Shown: in pieces, positions 38,301 through 47,819 of the stretch
Layout of the letters: each line of letters opens with the position of its first letter
Position numbering within the stretch: the first letter of the stretch is position 1
Source of the DNA: Cliona cf. orientalis
Taxonomy: Eukaryota > Porifera > Demospongiae > Clionaida > Clionaidae
Assembly (NCBI GenBank): GCA_963930775.1
Contig: OZ005690.1
Location: 12,364,411 to 12,428,410 of the forward strand
Length of the DNA: 64,000 bases
Reading direction: 5' to 3'
Program-made: the position numbers and the translations under genes
Notes under the pieces: model-generated
What the model saw: the letters and a program-made list of their open reading frames with translations, nothing else
Database searches by the model: none
Told to the model about the DNA's origin: nothing

Positions 38301-41300
38301 GGCAATCTGATTCACTCCATGTGATAACAACTAAAATAATCCAGCCACGCCCACTCAATTCTGTTTATAGTTGATTTGAAAATAAAGTGCATGAAGTTTG
38401 AACAAGGCAGCCATAAAATATCGTGCGGCAAAATTTTCAACGAGTCCATACCACACAATATTTACCTCTGAATTGGAACAATTCCATCCTTGTAAGCCTT
38501 TCCACTATTATTGTGGTAAGATGTATTAGCCTAGCTTGGTCATCTCCTTTTATAATCGCTAGACTGCTCTAAGTATACATGTACCAGGTACTTGTTGTTC
38601 ATTTGAAGCCAAGTCCATTGTTTTTTTGTTGTTGTTTTTTTTTGTTTGTGGTGATCACTCGAACTGCTTGTGTGTGACAAGACACAATTTGAAAGTGATG
38701 GCCTTATTTTGATATTTTCTATTATTATTGGCAAGTCAGTGCGAGGGTTGTTTATGCTTCTTTGTGTGTCATGGCCTCTCGAAAGCTAGTTTTGTCCACC
38801 ATACTTCAATACAGGAGTGGGTATGGTCGATAAACCACAGGCATGCTGAACAGAAAATGCGTGATTTAATTGTAGTACGGGTAAGCCTTTTTGAGCAATT
38901 TGAAGTGCGTACAAACCACCGATTGGTTGTGCTTACAGCAAGCACAGATGTCTAGAATGCAAGATCTGGCGATTTTCATGCCGATGACAGACAAACTGAT
39001 TGCTTTAACCCTTGCGCATGTACGCGGGGTAATAATACGGTAGCGTCCTGGGTAAAGGCCCAGTTAGCTCGTTTCAAGTACAAAGTTAGATCCTGGGAAT
39101 TCAAGCCAAAATCACGAGTTATGTTTAAGCACCCATGGGTGCTTACTCGGGACACTACTGTATAATTATGCATGCACATGTAGGAATTGATAGTAGTGTT
39201 TTATGTATGCATGGGTGTGTGCAGTTTACATGTATGCAATTTACGTGCACACACTTTTAAATATAGGAATTGGATATCAAGGAGCAAAATGTTGCACGTG
39301 ATGAGGTAAACTTCATTGTACACTTAGTGATTGCTTCCAGTCAGAGGGTCCTTTCTTTAGGGTGCATTGCTTTAGTATGAAATTTTGTATGTGGTTTCCA
39401 TTTACTACTTTATAATTGCATGCAGCTGTAGCTACTGGTAACATTAGTATTGCACTTCTTTTCTAATACTTAGGATCATAGGATTAGTGAAGACGGTGGA
39501 AATGTAAATGTAAGTTTCATCATACTACCACCTAAGTATTACATATTGTATATCAGCCGGGGTATAACTAGGATACCATAGAAACTGGTTGTTAAGCGCA
39601 TGCGTTTATAACATGCGGCAGCAAGAAAATATGTGCTTAACAAAACGTAGGAAGCATGCGCTTAATTAAAAGTGCTAAAACACGGTAGGTGGGGCGTGCG
39701 TAAAGAACGCGTCGAGGGTAGAAATTAAGGCCTACAGCAATGGCCAAGAAGCGACCAGAGAGCGTAATTCCCGGCGTTTTCTTCTCCAACCTACCTCTAG
39801 CCTTCTTTCTGGGATCGTGTAACCAATCGCTCGTCATTCAGGTGGCTTGCTGGGCATGTGCACCTAACAAAGAGCAGTAAAGCTCGCACAAAACTATGAG
39901 CTTAATAAAAAGTATGCGCTTAACAGCGAGCAGCGCTTAACAACCAGTTTGTACGGTATTTTCCCCCCCTGAGGGGTACAAGGGAAAATATGATCCATAT
40001 TTCCCTCCATCTGGCTATGACCTTGACCAATCAGAGCCATTCTTTTAGTTCACACAAGCAGTCACATCATTTGTGTGCGTATCAGCACTATACTGATTCA
40101 GTAGATATTATTTACACAGACACGAAACACACCCACACTAAGAGTCAGTACAAGAGTTAGTTGTGCTTCTCCATTGACTAATTGACGCTAATCATCAAAG
40201 AATATGTATCATACCTTAAGTTGAAGCCTGGTATTGTATTCAACAACTGCAGAACATGCGGAAGGCCAGATTGTTCGCTGGTTTGGTGTCACATATTGTT
40301 TTAATATGTAAACTTTGAACAGTGGTTTTATAATCTACATGTATATGTATATTATCAAGAGTATATAATAGAGGGGGAGGGAGAGTGTCCTACTCCAGTA
40401 TAGTACAGTGTAACAGCTGGTTATGACCTTTATAATCATATTCATGCTTGCGGGAAGGCATGCAAGGCGCTAGCGTGCACACTATACTGTATAGCAGACA
40501 GCTTATGTAAACTGTTAGGTATGAATATGATTACAAAGGTCATAACCTTGCCTAACAACTGTTACACTGTACTATATAATAGCAAGAGTATATAATAGGA
40601 AGAGAAGGGAGAGTATCCTACTCTGTATACTGCTGTGCAAACGCACTGCGGATAATTAAATCCGTATATCCTTGTAAACTGTAGTATACTCCACATATCA
40701 TCTTGTAGTCAAGTGAGTGTTGGCCAATAATTGGTCTAGGACAGCCCACCTGGGTACTACCCAGCTACAGTACTCACCAGTACTGGTGGGTTTCACAGTT
40801 TGTTTGAGTCAACCACTCAAATTTAATTATCCGCAGTACATTTGCACAGTAGTATATGGAGTAGGATACTCTCCCTTCTCTTCCTATTATATACTCTTGA
40901 TAATAGTTAGAGGCCGAGTCCAAGGTCTCTACGCGATTTAGAGACCCGAAGGCCCGAGGCTGTAGCGTCCCGAGCGTAGCGAGGGCGCTACTAAGGGCCT
41001 GAGGGTCTCTAAATCGCGTAGGGACCATTGGACGAGGCCTCTAACTGTTTTAGAATATAGCTAACGTCACCTAACAACCAAGCGCTACCTAGCTACCGCC
41101 GTCTAGCACTCTGTGAGCTGAAGTAACAAAAATGGATAGCGAAAACAACGCTTCTAAGCAACTTACCGAAAACCCTGGCTGTAGTTCGAGTACACGTCTA
41201 CCTGCGCGCTTCTGTGATGATCCTTTTTGTCTGGGTGAGATTTGGCACGAGTGGGGCTGTTGTTCTTCAGCGAGTGAACTTGCTGCTGCAATGGACTTTG

Positions 41301-41665
41301 ACCACGTCGATGATGACCTACTGGATGGGTGTGGTTTCGATGGCAACGTGCTCATTCCTGCTAACAAAGTAGGGGGCGTAGCTGAACGTCGTTTTGCACA
41401 GCCAACAAATGAGACGGAGATTGATAAAATTGAAACAGCCCTGGGCACTTAGAGGACCTATAGCTAGCTACTTAGAGGACTTGTAGGTCTCTAAGTTGGT
41501 TAGAGACCTCTGAATGGCCAATCAGATTGCAGTATTTGTTACAACTATATTCTAAACTGGAGTAGGACACTCTCCCTCTCTCTCTATTATATACTCTTGA
41601 TATTATGTATGCAGGGACCTGCACCAGATGTGACCAAGAATCCATGTCCGACTGGATATAAGTAA
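20375..41665 (+). CDS. Receptor A: multi-Ig single-pass receptor, many-exon tail
   Basis: Reconstructed exons: signal peptide 20375-20435 (MRAISVLVLCIFLIYLIIAT, donor in phase 1); Ig-like exons 22707-23063, 24386/24404-24749 (frameshifted), 26204-26566, 27996-28349; stalk 28623-28712; transmembrane 28890-28982; tail 29533-29591, 33080-33172, 33998-34090, 37739-37774, 38117-38179, 39267-39305, 39474-39509, 41615-41665 (TAA). All ectodomain exons are phase 1-1, and tail exons after 29591 are phase 0-0, so every join I list keeps frame. Leaving out the broken Ig exon gives ~595 residues. The role is presumably cell-surface recognition or signalling; the tail is charged and lacks an ITIM. The last exon may not be terminal: its TAA overlaps a consensus donor (GTAAGTAT at 41663). 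Exon membership is inferred from phase and splice signals, not transcripts. Confidence 0.65.
20836..21396. mobile_element. ~560-bp MITE, TIR with CTCGCGAAAGAGGGCCC-type ends
   Basis: The left end (accgtacccttgtgaaagag) and right end (ctctttcgcgagggtacga) are inverse complements over ~23 bp. It is intronic in receptor A. Another copy in opposite orientation is at 23809-24325 and a degraded copy is at about 42252-42790. Confidence 0.7.
22015..22540. mobile_element. Two tiny palindromic MITEs
   Basis: About 22015-22105 and 22463-22540 each start with a word like GTCCTGGTTAAGTGCCCATG and end with its complement (catgggcacttaccctggac). A related ~115 bp copy lies at 39045-39162. They have no coding content and lie in the first intron of receptor A. 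Confidence 0.5.
22707..23063 (+). CDS. Receptor A Ig-like exon 1
   Basis: A 357 bp phase 1-1 exon: acceptor tgtag at 22706, donor gtatga at 23064. It encodes an Ig-fold domain with the first cysteine in RVTFTCEARD, the core tryptophan in ILEWYSDE, and the second cysteine in SSVTCAINNN. Compared with the other copies it has P for R in the HIGRGG loop. Confidence 0.75.
23809..24325. mobile_element. MITE, inverted relative to the 20836 copy
   Basis: It starts ctgtaccctcgcgaaagaag and ends ccctctttcgcgagggtacg. It lies in the intron just upstream of Ig-like exon 2 of receptor A. Confidence 0.7.
24386..24749 (+). pseudogene. Receptor A Ig-like exon 2, frameshifted
   Basis: The Ig-like reading frame is open from 24404 to the phase-1 donor at 24749 and is nearly identical to the sister exons (cysteines and WYSDE tryptophan kept). 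However, the acceptor homologous to the others (ttcag, 24381-24385) is joined to it through a seven-A run (24396-24402) where six would keep frame. As written, splicing here hits TAG after about ten codons. It could be a dead exon skipped by its symmetric phase, or a sequencing error in the homopolymer. Confidence 0.65.
25820..26010. mobile_element. 191-bp MITE with TATAGCCGGAAAT ends
   Basis: The left end TATAGCCGGAAATATTGGCG pairs with the right end TTTTCCGGCTATA. The interior repeats AAATTTGGCGGTT. It is intronic in receptor A. A related degenerate stretch lies at about 25180-25320. Confidence 0.6.
26204..26566 (+). CDS. Receptor A Ig-like exon 3
   Basis: A 363 bp phase 1-1 exon: acceptor atacag, donor gtatga at 26567. 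The same Ig domain as exon 1 with both cysteines and the core tryptophan. It differs at scattered sites (RVTLNHALYLGEYARPG, DIIEIL) and is fully open. Confidence 0.78.
27996..28349 (+). CDS. Receptor A Ig-like exon 4
   Basis: A 354 bp phase 1-1 exon: acceptor ctatag, donor gtataa at 28350. It has the Ig hallmarks of its sisters but a short in-frame deletion near the start (SLNYTGEYARPG replaces the longer HALYLG version). It is the last Ig exon before the stalk. Confidence 0.78.
28623..29591 (+). CDS. Receptor A stalk, transmembrane and first tail exons
   Basis: Stalk exon 28623-28712 (phase 1-1, Ser/Thr/Pro-rich, ends FHTTTGN; an internal acceptor at 28640 is an in-frame alternative). Transmembrane exon 28890-28982 (phase 1-1; helix core VAIAVAVLCGGIVILSLVVI). 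Tail exon 29533-29591 (phase 1 in, phase 0 out) supplies the basic stop-transfer NKVRRRSK. Donors are consensus (gtaagt, gtaagt, gtaggt). Confidence 0.7.
29180..30330. repeat. Two intronic repeat blocks
   Basis: About 29190-29400 repeats the words TTTAGCGGAT and GCGGGTACAA in both orientations, suggesting a short MITE. About 29930-30330 is bounded by inverted words on TTAAGCACATGC and encloses a 60-codon open stretch with no recognised domain. A similar TTAAGCGCATGC theme recurs in the element at 39577-39957. No receptor exon is seen between 29592 and 33079. Confidence 0.4.
31879..32937 (+). mobile_element. 5'-truncated LINE fragment with frameshifted reverse transcriptase
   Basis: Inserted between aattaag and cagcattt; the uninterrupted junction is seen in the second duplicate at 33855/33856. 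Two overlapping frames (about 31832-32356 and 32304-32834) encode the C-terminal half of a non-LTR reverse transcriptase, with the catalytic FADD motif in MFADDIVLY, the EYKYLGV motif, and the FVRPRLEYSSAAWSP region typical of the CR1/Jockey group. It is frameshifted near 32304-32356 and ends A-rich. It is dead, and in the same sense as receptor A. Confidence 0.8.
33080..33172 (+). CDS. Receptor A tail exon, duplicated (copy 1)
   Basis: A 31-codon phase 0-0 exon after cccttacag, donor gtaatt. It encodes a highly charged segment (EPSALPEKKLDEESDG, then KSQKIDVDKKERLQ). It has no tyrosine. The identical second copy at 33998-34090 can be spliced in tandem or alternatively without changing frame. 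Confidence 0.65.
33998..34090 (+). CDS. Receptor A tail exon, duplicated (copy 2)
   Basis: The same 93 bp and the same flanking splice sites as 33080-33172, produced by the tandem duplication. Its intron neighbourhood lacks the LINE. Confidence 0.65.
34763..36125. repeat. 1.36-kb palindromic satellite element
   Basis: The ends TACGGTGGCCCAGAAGGTCA... (34763) and their exact complement (to 36125) form ~60-bp inverted ends, with CAATGG directly outside each end as a possible 6-bp target duplication. Inside, a ~62-bp unit (GTGCTAAGAGATTGCACATT, then GGCGATTCGAACCTCGAATC) is repeated about nine times forward (34800-35390) and about six times inverted (35690-36085), around a unique ~300 bp centre. 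Paired blocks on TAGATGAGGCTAGC (about 35020-35075 / 35810-35868) are inverted too. It is intronic in receptor A. Confidence 0.8.
36124..37254. mobile_element. Rearranged pogo/Tigger-type transposon remnants
   Basis: On the minus strand, about 36446-36751 encodes a pogo/Tigger-type DNA-binding segment (GPPIILTSAEENMLVHW, IGYGRTREQ, NPFRQNMPGKDWWYAFLK) ending at a stop. On the plus strand, 37096-37254 encodes a segment like the C-terminal end of such transposases (KYERRFEEGYNVEDKDELYK, then VWL). Sequence 36124-36344 contains pogo-like terminal-repeat words (gagtcccgcttaatagacac). The catalytic core is absent and the parts are in opposite orientation, so this is a dead rearranged copy. Confidence 0.6.
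37739..39509 (+). CDS. Receptor A tail mini-exons
   Basis: Four tiny phase 0-0 exons: 37739-37774 (NFQKTDSGDSGI), 38117-38179 (ending EKREQVGDSGVD), 39267-39305 (ELDIKEQNVARDE) and 39474-39509 (DHRISEDGGNVN). Donors are gtaagtttc or gtaaac. Introns after the first, second and fourth start with the same gtaagtttcatcata-like words, so the exons probably arose by duplication of an exon+intron unit with a GDSG core. Individually they are short, so the calls rest on phase consistency and repeated structure. Confidence 0.55.
39577..39957. mobile_element. 381-bp MITE, TIR AACTGGTTGTTAAGCGC
   Basis: The left end taccatagaaactggttgtt and right end caaccagtttgtacggta are inverse complements with two mismatches. 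The interior repeats the AAGCGCATGCG theme. It is intronic in receptor A. Confidence 0.65.
40353..41602. mobile_element. 1.25-kb nested foldback element
   Basis: Outer ends TATCAAGAGTATATAATAGA (40353) and their complement (to 41602) form ~45 bp inverted repeats. An inner foldback with the same end sequence spans about 40579-40905, and a hairpin of gttagaggcc...ggcctctaac type spans about 40905-41047. The element sits immediately upstream of the last receptor A exon (41615), so it supplies most of that intron's 3' end. Confidence 0.7.
41132..41452 (+). CDS. Hypothetical 106-residue ORF inside foldback element
   Basis: ATG in good context (aaaaATGG), stop TAG at 41450-41452. The product is acidic and cysteine-containing (FCDDPFCLGEIWHEWGCC, then MDFDHVDDDLLDGCGF). 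I do not recognise it. It lies between the right-hand hairpin and the outer inverted repeat of the foldback element, so it may be element-borne or the first exon of a captured gene. It could also be spurious. Confidence 0.3.
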   Translation: MDSENNASKQLTENPGCSSSTRLPARFCDDPFCLGEIWHEWGCCSSASELAAAMDFDHVDDDLLDGCGFDGNVLIPANKVGGVAERRFAQPTNETEIDKIETALGT

Positions 41666-44600
41666 GTATCTGGAATTGTTTGTCCTTTCAATGAACACTT
41701 GACCATATCCCCAGTACAGCTGTAGTTGCATAGTGTAATGGTGCATGTGGTAAAAGGTCATCGTCATTGTGAAGGGGCTGGCCCAAGTGAGACTGCAGCG
41801 CAACCAACCTGAAGTCCGGGAGGTAAACTGCGCTGTTGAGTTCATCTCTGTGATTGAAGCATCGAAACTTGTCGTTATCGAGGTTGAGAGTCGGTCTTAG
41901 ACTCCATCTCCATGACTTCTGGTGCCAGCATCGATGTGTATACATTCTATTGAGTGCTATATACAAGCACAAGGCTAGCTTTATTCAGAGTACGAGCTCG
42001 CCAAAGAAAGCGAACCGAGAGAATTGCCATATATCATCGATAGTCCATGATCTCTTTTACGCTACATGTAGGTTCGAATTCTGGGTCCCAACAACCTTTG
42101 ATTTGAGCTAAACATTTTGAAATAGTCTTCACAGCAATTACATCATAAGTTTTAATTATCATAAGTTTCATCATAATTTCATCTTATGTTGGCCAAATTT
42201 TGGGACTCAGGATGTAATCACATGTACTGTGTACACTTGCTAAAGAGAATATTGACCCACCCCCACTTTGGGCTCAATTTCCTGCTAAGGTCTAAAGTAT
42301 AATAATATTATTATACTCAAATATGTGTATTATGTGCCCATATTTATATTATGTACTTGTATACATGTATAGCTGCCCTGGAACACACATGTGCAATCAC
42401 TATTGGCATGGTTACAATCATTAGCCGTGCATGGTCTATCTTTTGTAGTAAAACACGGAACAAAATTAGTTCTGCAGCTGTTTGGCAGATCGTATACCTT
42501 TATTATTTGAAGCGTAATCATCAGAAACCATCAATTCGTCGATGAGTTATGGTTGCTATCAACAGCACTGTACATGTGAAGCCGATACTAATAAATTAAT
42601 GTCAGCTGCCTCACTCTTAGGTAGAAATTGAAATCAATAGTAGCCATGCTACTATTTAATTTTGAAAGATTACGTAGGTGATACCTCGGCACTCTTTCGC
42701 ATCTACCTGTGACAGTGTAACTTCAAATATCGGCCCATCCCCCAGTCTAGGTCCATATGTAGGGTTCACATGTACAGCCTGTGGGGCCCTTTTCTTATTT
42801 CCTTCTGAAGTTGCATTGTCCCTTGTATATATAATATAATATATGATGGTTGAATGATACTTAAAAAATTTAACACTCTTCTTGGTTGGTGCATGTACAC
42901 ATTAACCTCTGTCTGTTCTTTTTTTCAACTTACATGACATTGTAGTATATATCCGTTAATTTTATGGAGGGCAGATTCCCAGCCATGAAACAAAAGATAG
43001 CTATCTTATGCATAATATCTATACAGACACGACAAACTTGAATGAAAAAACTATAAAAGCTCAACATTTTGATAAAACGGCACTGCATATATCGTGAGCT
43101 CTAATACTGACTACTTTTTTATTACATCTTTATGAAATGAACATTGCAATTAAGTATATAATAATATATGCTATACTGTCCTGTCACAAAGTGTATGTAT
43201 AAATCCCCATTTGATTTCCAAAATTGTTATAAAACTGTTATTATTAATTAACTGTTTGCTACCTAATTTATACTTTGCAGGCAGTCTCATCCAGTGTGGG
43301 GGGAGGGGTAGAAAGAGACCTCTCTTTCTAAAAGTTTGCTTACAAATAGGTTAATACAATTCACAAGACACAATCCACTTTGAAATTCATTACAATAATG
43401 TCCCAATGAACTTGGCATTCTACTACTGCCAATATAATATTATTATGTTTTAAATACTCGCTGAACTCATCCTTTCTGTGGTATATAGTGCATGCGTCAT
43501 AAGGCAGCTCTTGTGATAAGATACATTACCTTAGTTGGGAATATTGATGCAGCTATTCGATTACTGTAGATAGTGTAGACAGTGTACTACTAACATAATC
43601 ATAGACAGTCCCAGTGGCGATGGTTTAATAAACACAAACCTGGCAGTGATCAGATCTAGAATCTGATGGTATTCATTGATGGTTCATGCATGACATGTGA
43701 CGCTCACAGACATGATAATAATAATTATTGTACAGGTATTTAATTGGTGTCACAAGGGAATTAAGTTATCATTATAAGGGTACTCCCACTACTCTACACT
43801 ATAGGATCACTGCTTGGAAGATCTCCTTTGTAAACAGAAGCCTTATAATTGTGTCCAATATGTGTCCACACTATCTGCTGACGCAGCTTTCCAAATAATA
43901 TTATGGTCAGATAGAGTGGTTCAGCCAACAAACATCCGTTGCACACATGGGGGATAACCATGATTCCATGCCAATTCAGTCCTCAATATTATCATGTCTT
44001 CACAATCATTCTCCAATCAGCATCCAACCATATGCATGTCCATAACACCAGTATGAAAGCAGTCACTACATACAATTGTACATTATCCTTGGAAATTGCA
44101 TGCAATAGTTAGTGACTCATTAAACTTACAGTAAATGCCAATAATTGGGGTACATGTACTGCATATATACCCTCTTCAGGGTTTTATACAGAATTTTTCA
44201 TCAGAGGGGGGAAATCATAGCGTGCAGCAATATACTCAAACTAGGGGGGTCTGGGGGCATGCTCCCCCAGGAAATTTTGAAATTTAAGATCTCTGAGACT
44301 GCTTCTGGTGGCTTCTGAGACTACTTTCACAAGCGAAAAGATTGATTATTGGACAAAAGTTACAAGTATTATTATGATAGTTGGCAAATTTCAGGGGGGG
44401 GGGGGATGCCAGTCAGGGGGGAATATCCCCTGGTTCCTCCCCTCTAAATAAATCACTGCTCTTGGGTGTGTGTGTGTGTGATTCGGTGACCACTCAAAAC
44501 AAAATTTCAAATTAAATTTTATGACAGGTGGCCATGATGAATATTGAAACTTATGGTATTCATGCAGCTGTCATGACATGTGATTGTTGTAGAAACTAGT

Positions 44601-45603
44601 GACGTGCACGTGGCAGGTAGCTACTCAGTAGAGTAGAACTATACTGCAGCTGGCTATTGTCTTCATGCTTTCATGATAATACCAAGGGCTTACATTAATA
44701 ATAAGATAATCATTGATCAGGCTGTTTCATTATTAATACCTAGTCTCTGTGCATTCTTGCAAGTATGAGATATTAAAATACATGGGTCCAAAAACATTAT
44801 TAATAACCTACCTCACTCCATAGATGTCAAGACAGAGAGTTGTTGTGCATATAATTATAGTATCTGCCAGTAATTGGGGTGCATGAGATGCATGCATGGT
44901 TGAATGCACCCCAATTACTGGCAGATAACCATTTTGTTGGTAGTGACAGGAAACACTTACAGTGGCCTTATAAATACAGCCAAGATATGGACGATCCTTT
45001 CCATGTTATGACATGTGGTGAACGACCAGTCTAGACATGTATTATAATGTCGGGAACAGTTTACTTTTTTGTGGCATACAATATCAGGAATCTGCTAATA
45101 ATAATATTATTATGGTCCTGCCTTTCCGATGACCCCTTACCAATTTCGAATGGTAAATGGTCGACAGACACAGAGGTGCACTATTGATAGCTTTGTATGG
45201 GTACATGCTGAACTGACGTCCCTTACCAGTCGACCGAGCAGCACAAGCTTGAATGCCCTATATATCATCAAAGGCAATTGATCTTTTATACATGCAGCTT
45301 GTGCCTGTCATAGTCTAACCTACAAATTGTAAGTTAATTAATCTGCATGGAATTCCTTACTTGTGGTGTTGTATGTACCAAGTACAAGTGTAATTTCGTG
45401 CTCATTCAATGTCATGTACTTTAATTTAATAGTATTACTATCAAATAGTATTAATATGATTATAGAGCCAGGGGCTAGGCATGCATTGCAATGCAATAAC
45501 AAAGAACACTGAGAGTGGTCTGGGCATGAGATCCACAGAGCAGATAAAGATGAACGTATATACATGATCTAACTCAAAAAGTGATGAAAGGATTTATATT
45601 TAT
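41666..45603. other. Intergenic region between the two receptor arrays
   Basis: No supported gene is seen. About 42252-42790 is a degraded copy of the 20836-type MITE. About 44195-44455 is a dispersed repeat with a G10 homopolymer and the GGTCTGGGGGCATGCTCCCC core shared with 11540. 44861-44927 is a perfect hairpin (listed separately). Other sequence is AT-rich and unique. Confidence 0.5.
44861..44927. other. 67-nt hairpin with perfect 23-bp arms
   Basis: TATCTGCCAGTAATTGGGGT... at 44861-44883 is exactly complementary to 44905-44927, with a 21-nt loop. The size is pre-miRNA-like. Related AATTGGGGT words at 44150 and 21730 suggest it could instead be a tiny palindromic repeat family. Confidence 0.55.
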
Positions 45604-45659
45604 TTAGGGTGCAGGGTGGCATAGGCTACATTATCCTTGCAGGGACGGAAAAAGCTGAC

Positions 45660-47366
45660 TCAGCATGAACAGACAATGTCCACGTCAACTGCAGCTGCTT
45701 CAAATGAACAAGAGGGGGATCTGGAGACGAATCCAATAATGAACATCAACACCGACACCACAACTGCTACACACGACACAGATATCAATGCTGAGACATT
45801 AGGCTTTCCTGCTGCTGTATGTTGATGGAAGTATACCTCCCAATAATTAATGGACATGTCAATAATAATAATTATTATTATTGATACTCAAGCAAATCAC
45901 CTTCAGTTTGGGCTTGTGATGTTTCCAATTCCCATTCCCCATTCTCCAAGCATGTTGTTGCATCGGTTCTAGCAATAAGAAATCCTGAACAACATATAAT
46001 ATTATTTGCATCAATCTTTGTCGATTCTTTCATGGAATCATTTATGTGGAGTACATGGAGTGGATTGTTGTTACATATAACTGCTGGAACTGGAATAAAA
46101 CAAGCAAAATGTTTATGAAAAACAAGTAGTCATGACATTTTACCTGATGTAACACCAGTTGTTCCCATTCCACCAGTACACTCTACCTCTATGGGGTCTG
46201 GTTCCCATTCTCCATTCCCCATACACATAGATGAGTTAGATCCATTGAGTATCAGTCCAGGAGGGCAGGTGAATGTGATAGTTTGTCCCTCTCGTGCTGG
46301 ATCTACATAGTCCAGGGCTAAAGCATTAGTCAGTTCCATTGGGTCACTACACTTGCCTGCAGTGGAGTAAGTTCATGTCATTTGATGTACAGCATGCAAT
46401 CAAACATCTAACTTACTATAGTTTAGCAAAAGAGCTTTAGTCCGAATGAGCTGCCTACAGATACTATTTTGAGTGACACTCACATTGTACAGTGTGTTAT
46501 ATGACAGTACTAGCTGAATGCTCATGTTTCCAGTAGGCATCACATTGTTTAACTGTGGGTTAGCACTGACACTGACATTACTTAGAAGCTGGTAATAATA
46601 AGTTTGTGAACTTAAGATAATCCACTCCAGAGTTATTGTCACTACATTGCTTGAGAACTGTTCTGAGCGAGATTGAAGACTCAAATCTGATTAAATATGA
46701 AATCCATAATAACGTAATGTACCGCGGTCGCACACGTTGTGAATTCTAGAATAATAATATTACATAGATTCCTGGAATATTGTGCAAGGTAGATTAGCTT
46801 TATAGAAAGTAGGCTATGTCTCCCCATCCTATATACCTATGGATAAGATTATGAATGTTTACCAAACTGGCCAGGATCTATAATTCTGATGGTAGTTGTT
46901 GCCACCGAGTTAATTGATGTTGAGCCTTCAAAGCAGTTCACCACAGACCCATTCAGATCATTGGTTACAGGGTTGACAATCATCCTGGATATCAGAGGCA
47001 AGCTATCATTACCAGAGAGCCTTGAGGCAGTGAGAGTGGAGCCACTGATCATTACTTGTCGAGGAGCACCACTAGGACCAATGGATGTTAAGACTGCTAT
47101 TCCAGTAAAGGTCATAGTCTGAGGTATCATTACAGTTACTTCCCATCTGTGAAACATTCCTGTATTGTTGCACATCAGCTCCAGCTGATCTCCTTCCTGG
47201 CAAACTGCTGCCACTGGTGAGGGAGAGATCTCTACCACTCCTGCTGGCAGCACAAAGAATAATCATGAACTAGTTACATTGTTAAATGACATCCCCCACC
47301 TCTTGTAAATTCTGAAGCTGATAATAGAAGTAAAGCTAATGATAGCACAACCCCACAAACTTTCAT
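45660..47366 (-). CDS. M1: Ig-FN3-CCP receptor with ITIM tail lost by micro-inversion
   Basis: Exons (5' to 3' on minus): signal peptide 47366-47300 (MKVCGVVLSLALLLLSASEF); Ig-like 47240-46863 (cysteines in PVAAVCQEG and VVNCFEG); FN3-like 46686-46417 (LEWIILSSQTYYYQ, YNVSVTQ); sushi 46356-46144 (ITFTCPP, CMGNGEWEPDP); second sushi-like 46089-45901 (CCSGFLI...); transmembrane 45808-45660 (ALISVSCVAVVVSVLMFIIG). All joins are phase 1 and open, ~421 residues. After the helix the normal tail is replaced by an ~87-bp inverted copy of itself (45640-45726). The protein ends FVSRSPSCSFEAAAVDVD plus a few residues, with no ITIM. The original ITIM codons survive downstream, at about 45605-45639, beyond the stop. 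Confidence 0.75.
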
Positions 47367-47819
47367 TTTGAGCTGCAAAAACTAAATGGGCAATTCCTTG
47401 TCCGTGGCGTTCAGCTTATGCAGGTCTACACTATTAACGACCATTTCCATGTTTCGATTGGTGAGCCATTGTACGTGACCACCTATCAGTGCTACTCCAC
47501 ATGTAAAAAAAACATGCTAGTTGTAAAAAAACTCCTTGCTCGTGGTGTTGTGCAAACAAGAGTGTAATTCCTCCTTCGTTGTGGTGTTTAATAATAATAT
47601 TATAGGAGCACATGCATGAACGCTGAGTATAACATACAAGTGTCACACTGATTCCTAGTTCTTATGTACGATGGCAAGTGCATGTGAATAGAAATACTGT
47701 ATTCAAAACACAAATATTATTAAAACTGTTATTCTTTTTGTCATCTGGAGTATCCTGATCCACGGAGCAGATACAGATGATTGTGCATGCTAACTCAAAA
47801 AGTAATATCAAGAAAGGAT

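Noticed and set aside
41688-41972. 94-codon minus-strand ORF near the end of receptor A
   Set aside because: Antisense to the host gene, no recognised motif and no paralogue in the window; not enough support for a gene.
45637-45825. Plus-strand ORF in M1 that begins like the receptor tail (KKLTQHEQTMSTSTAAAS)
   Set aside because: It is the inverted tail segment read on the wrong strand and then antisense of the TM exon; it marks the micro-inversion and is not a gene.
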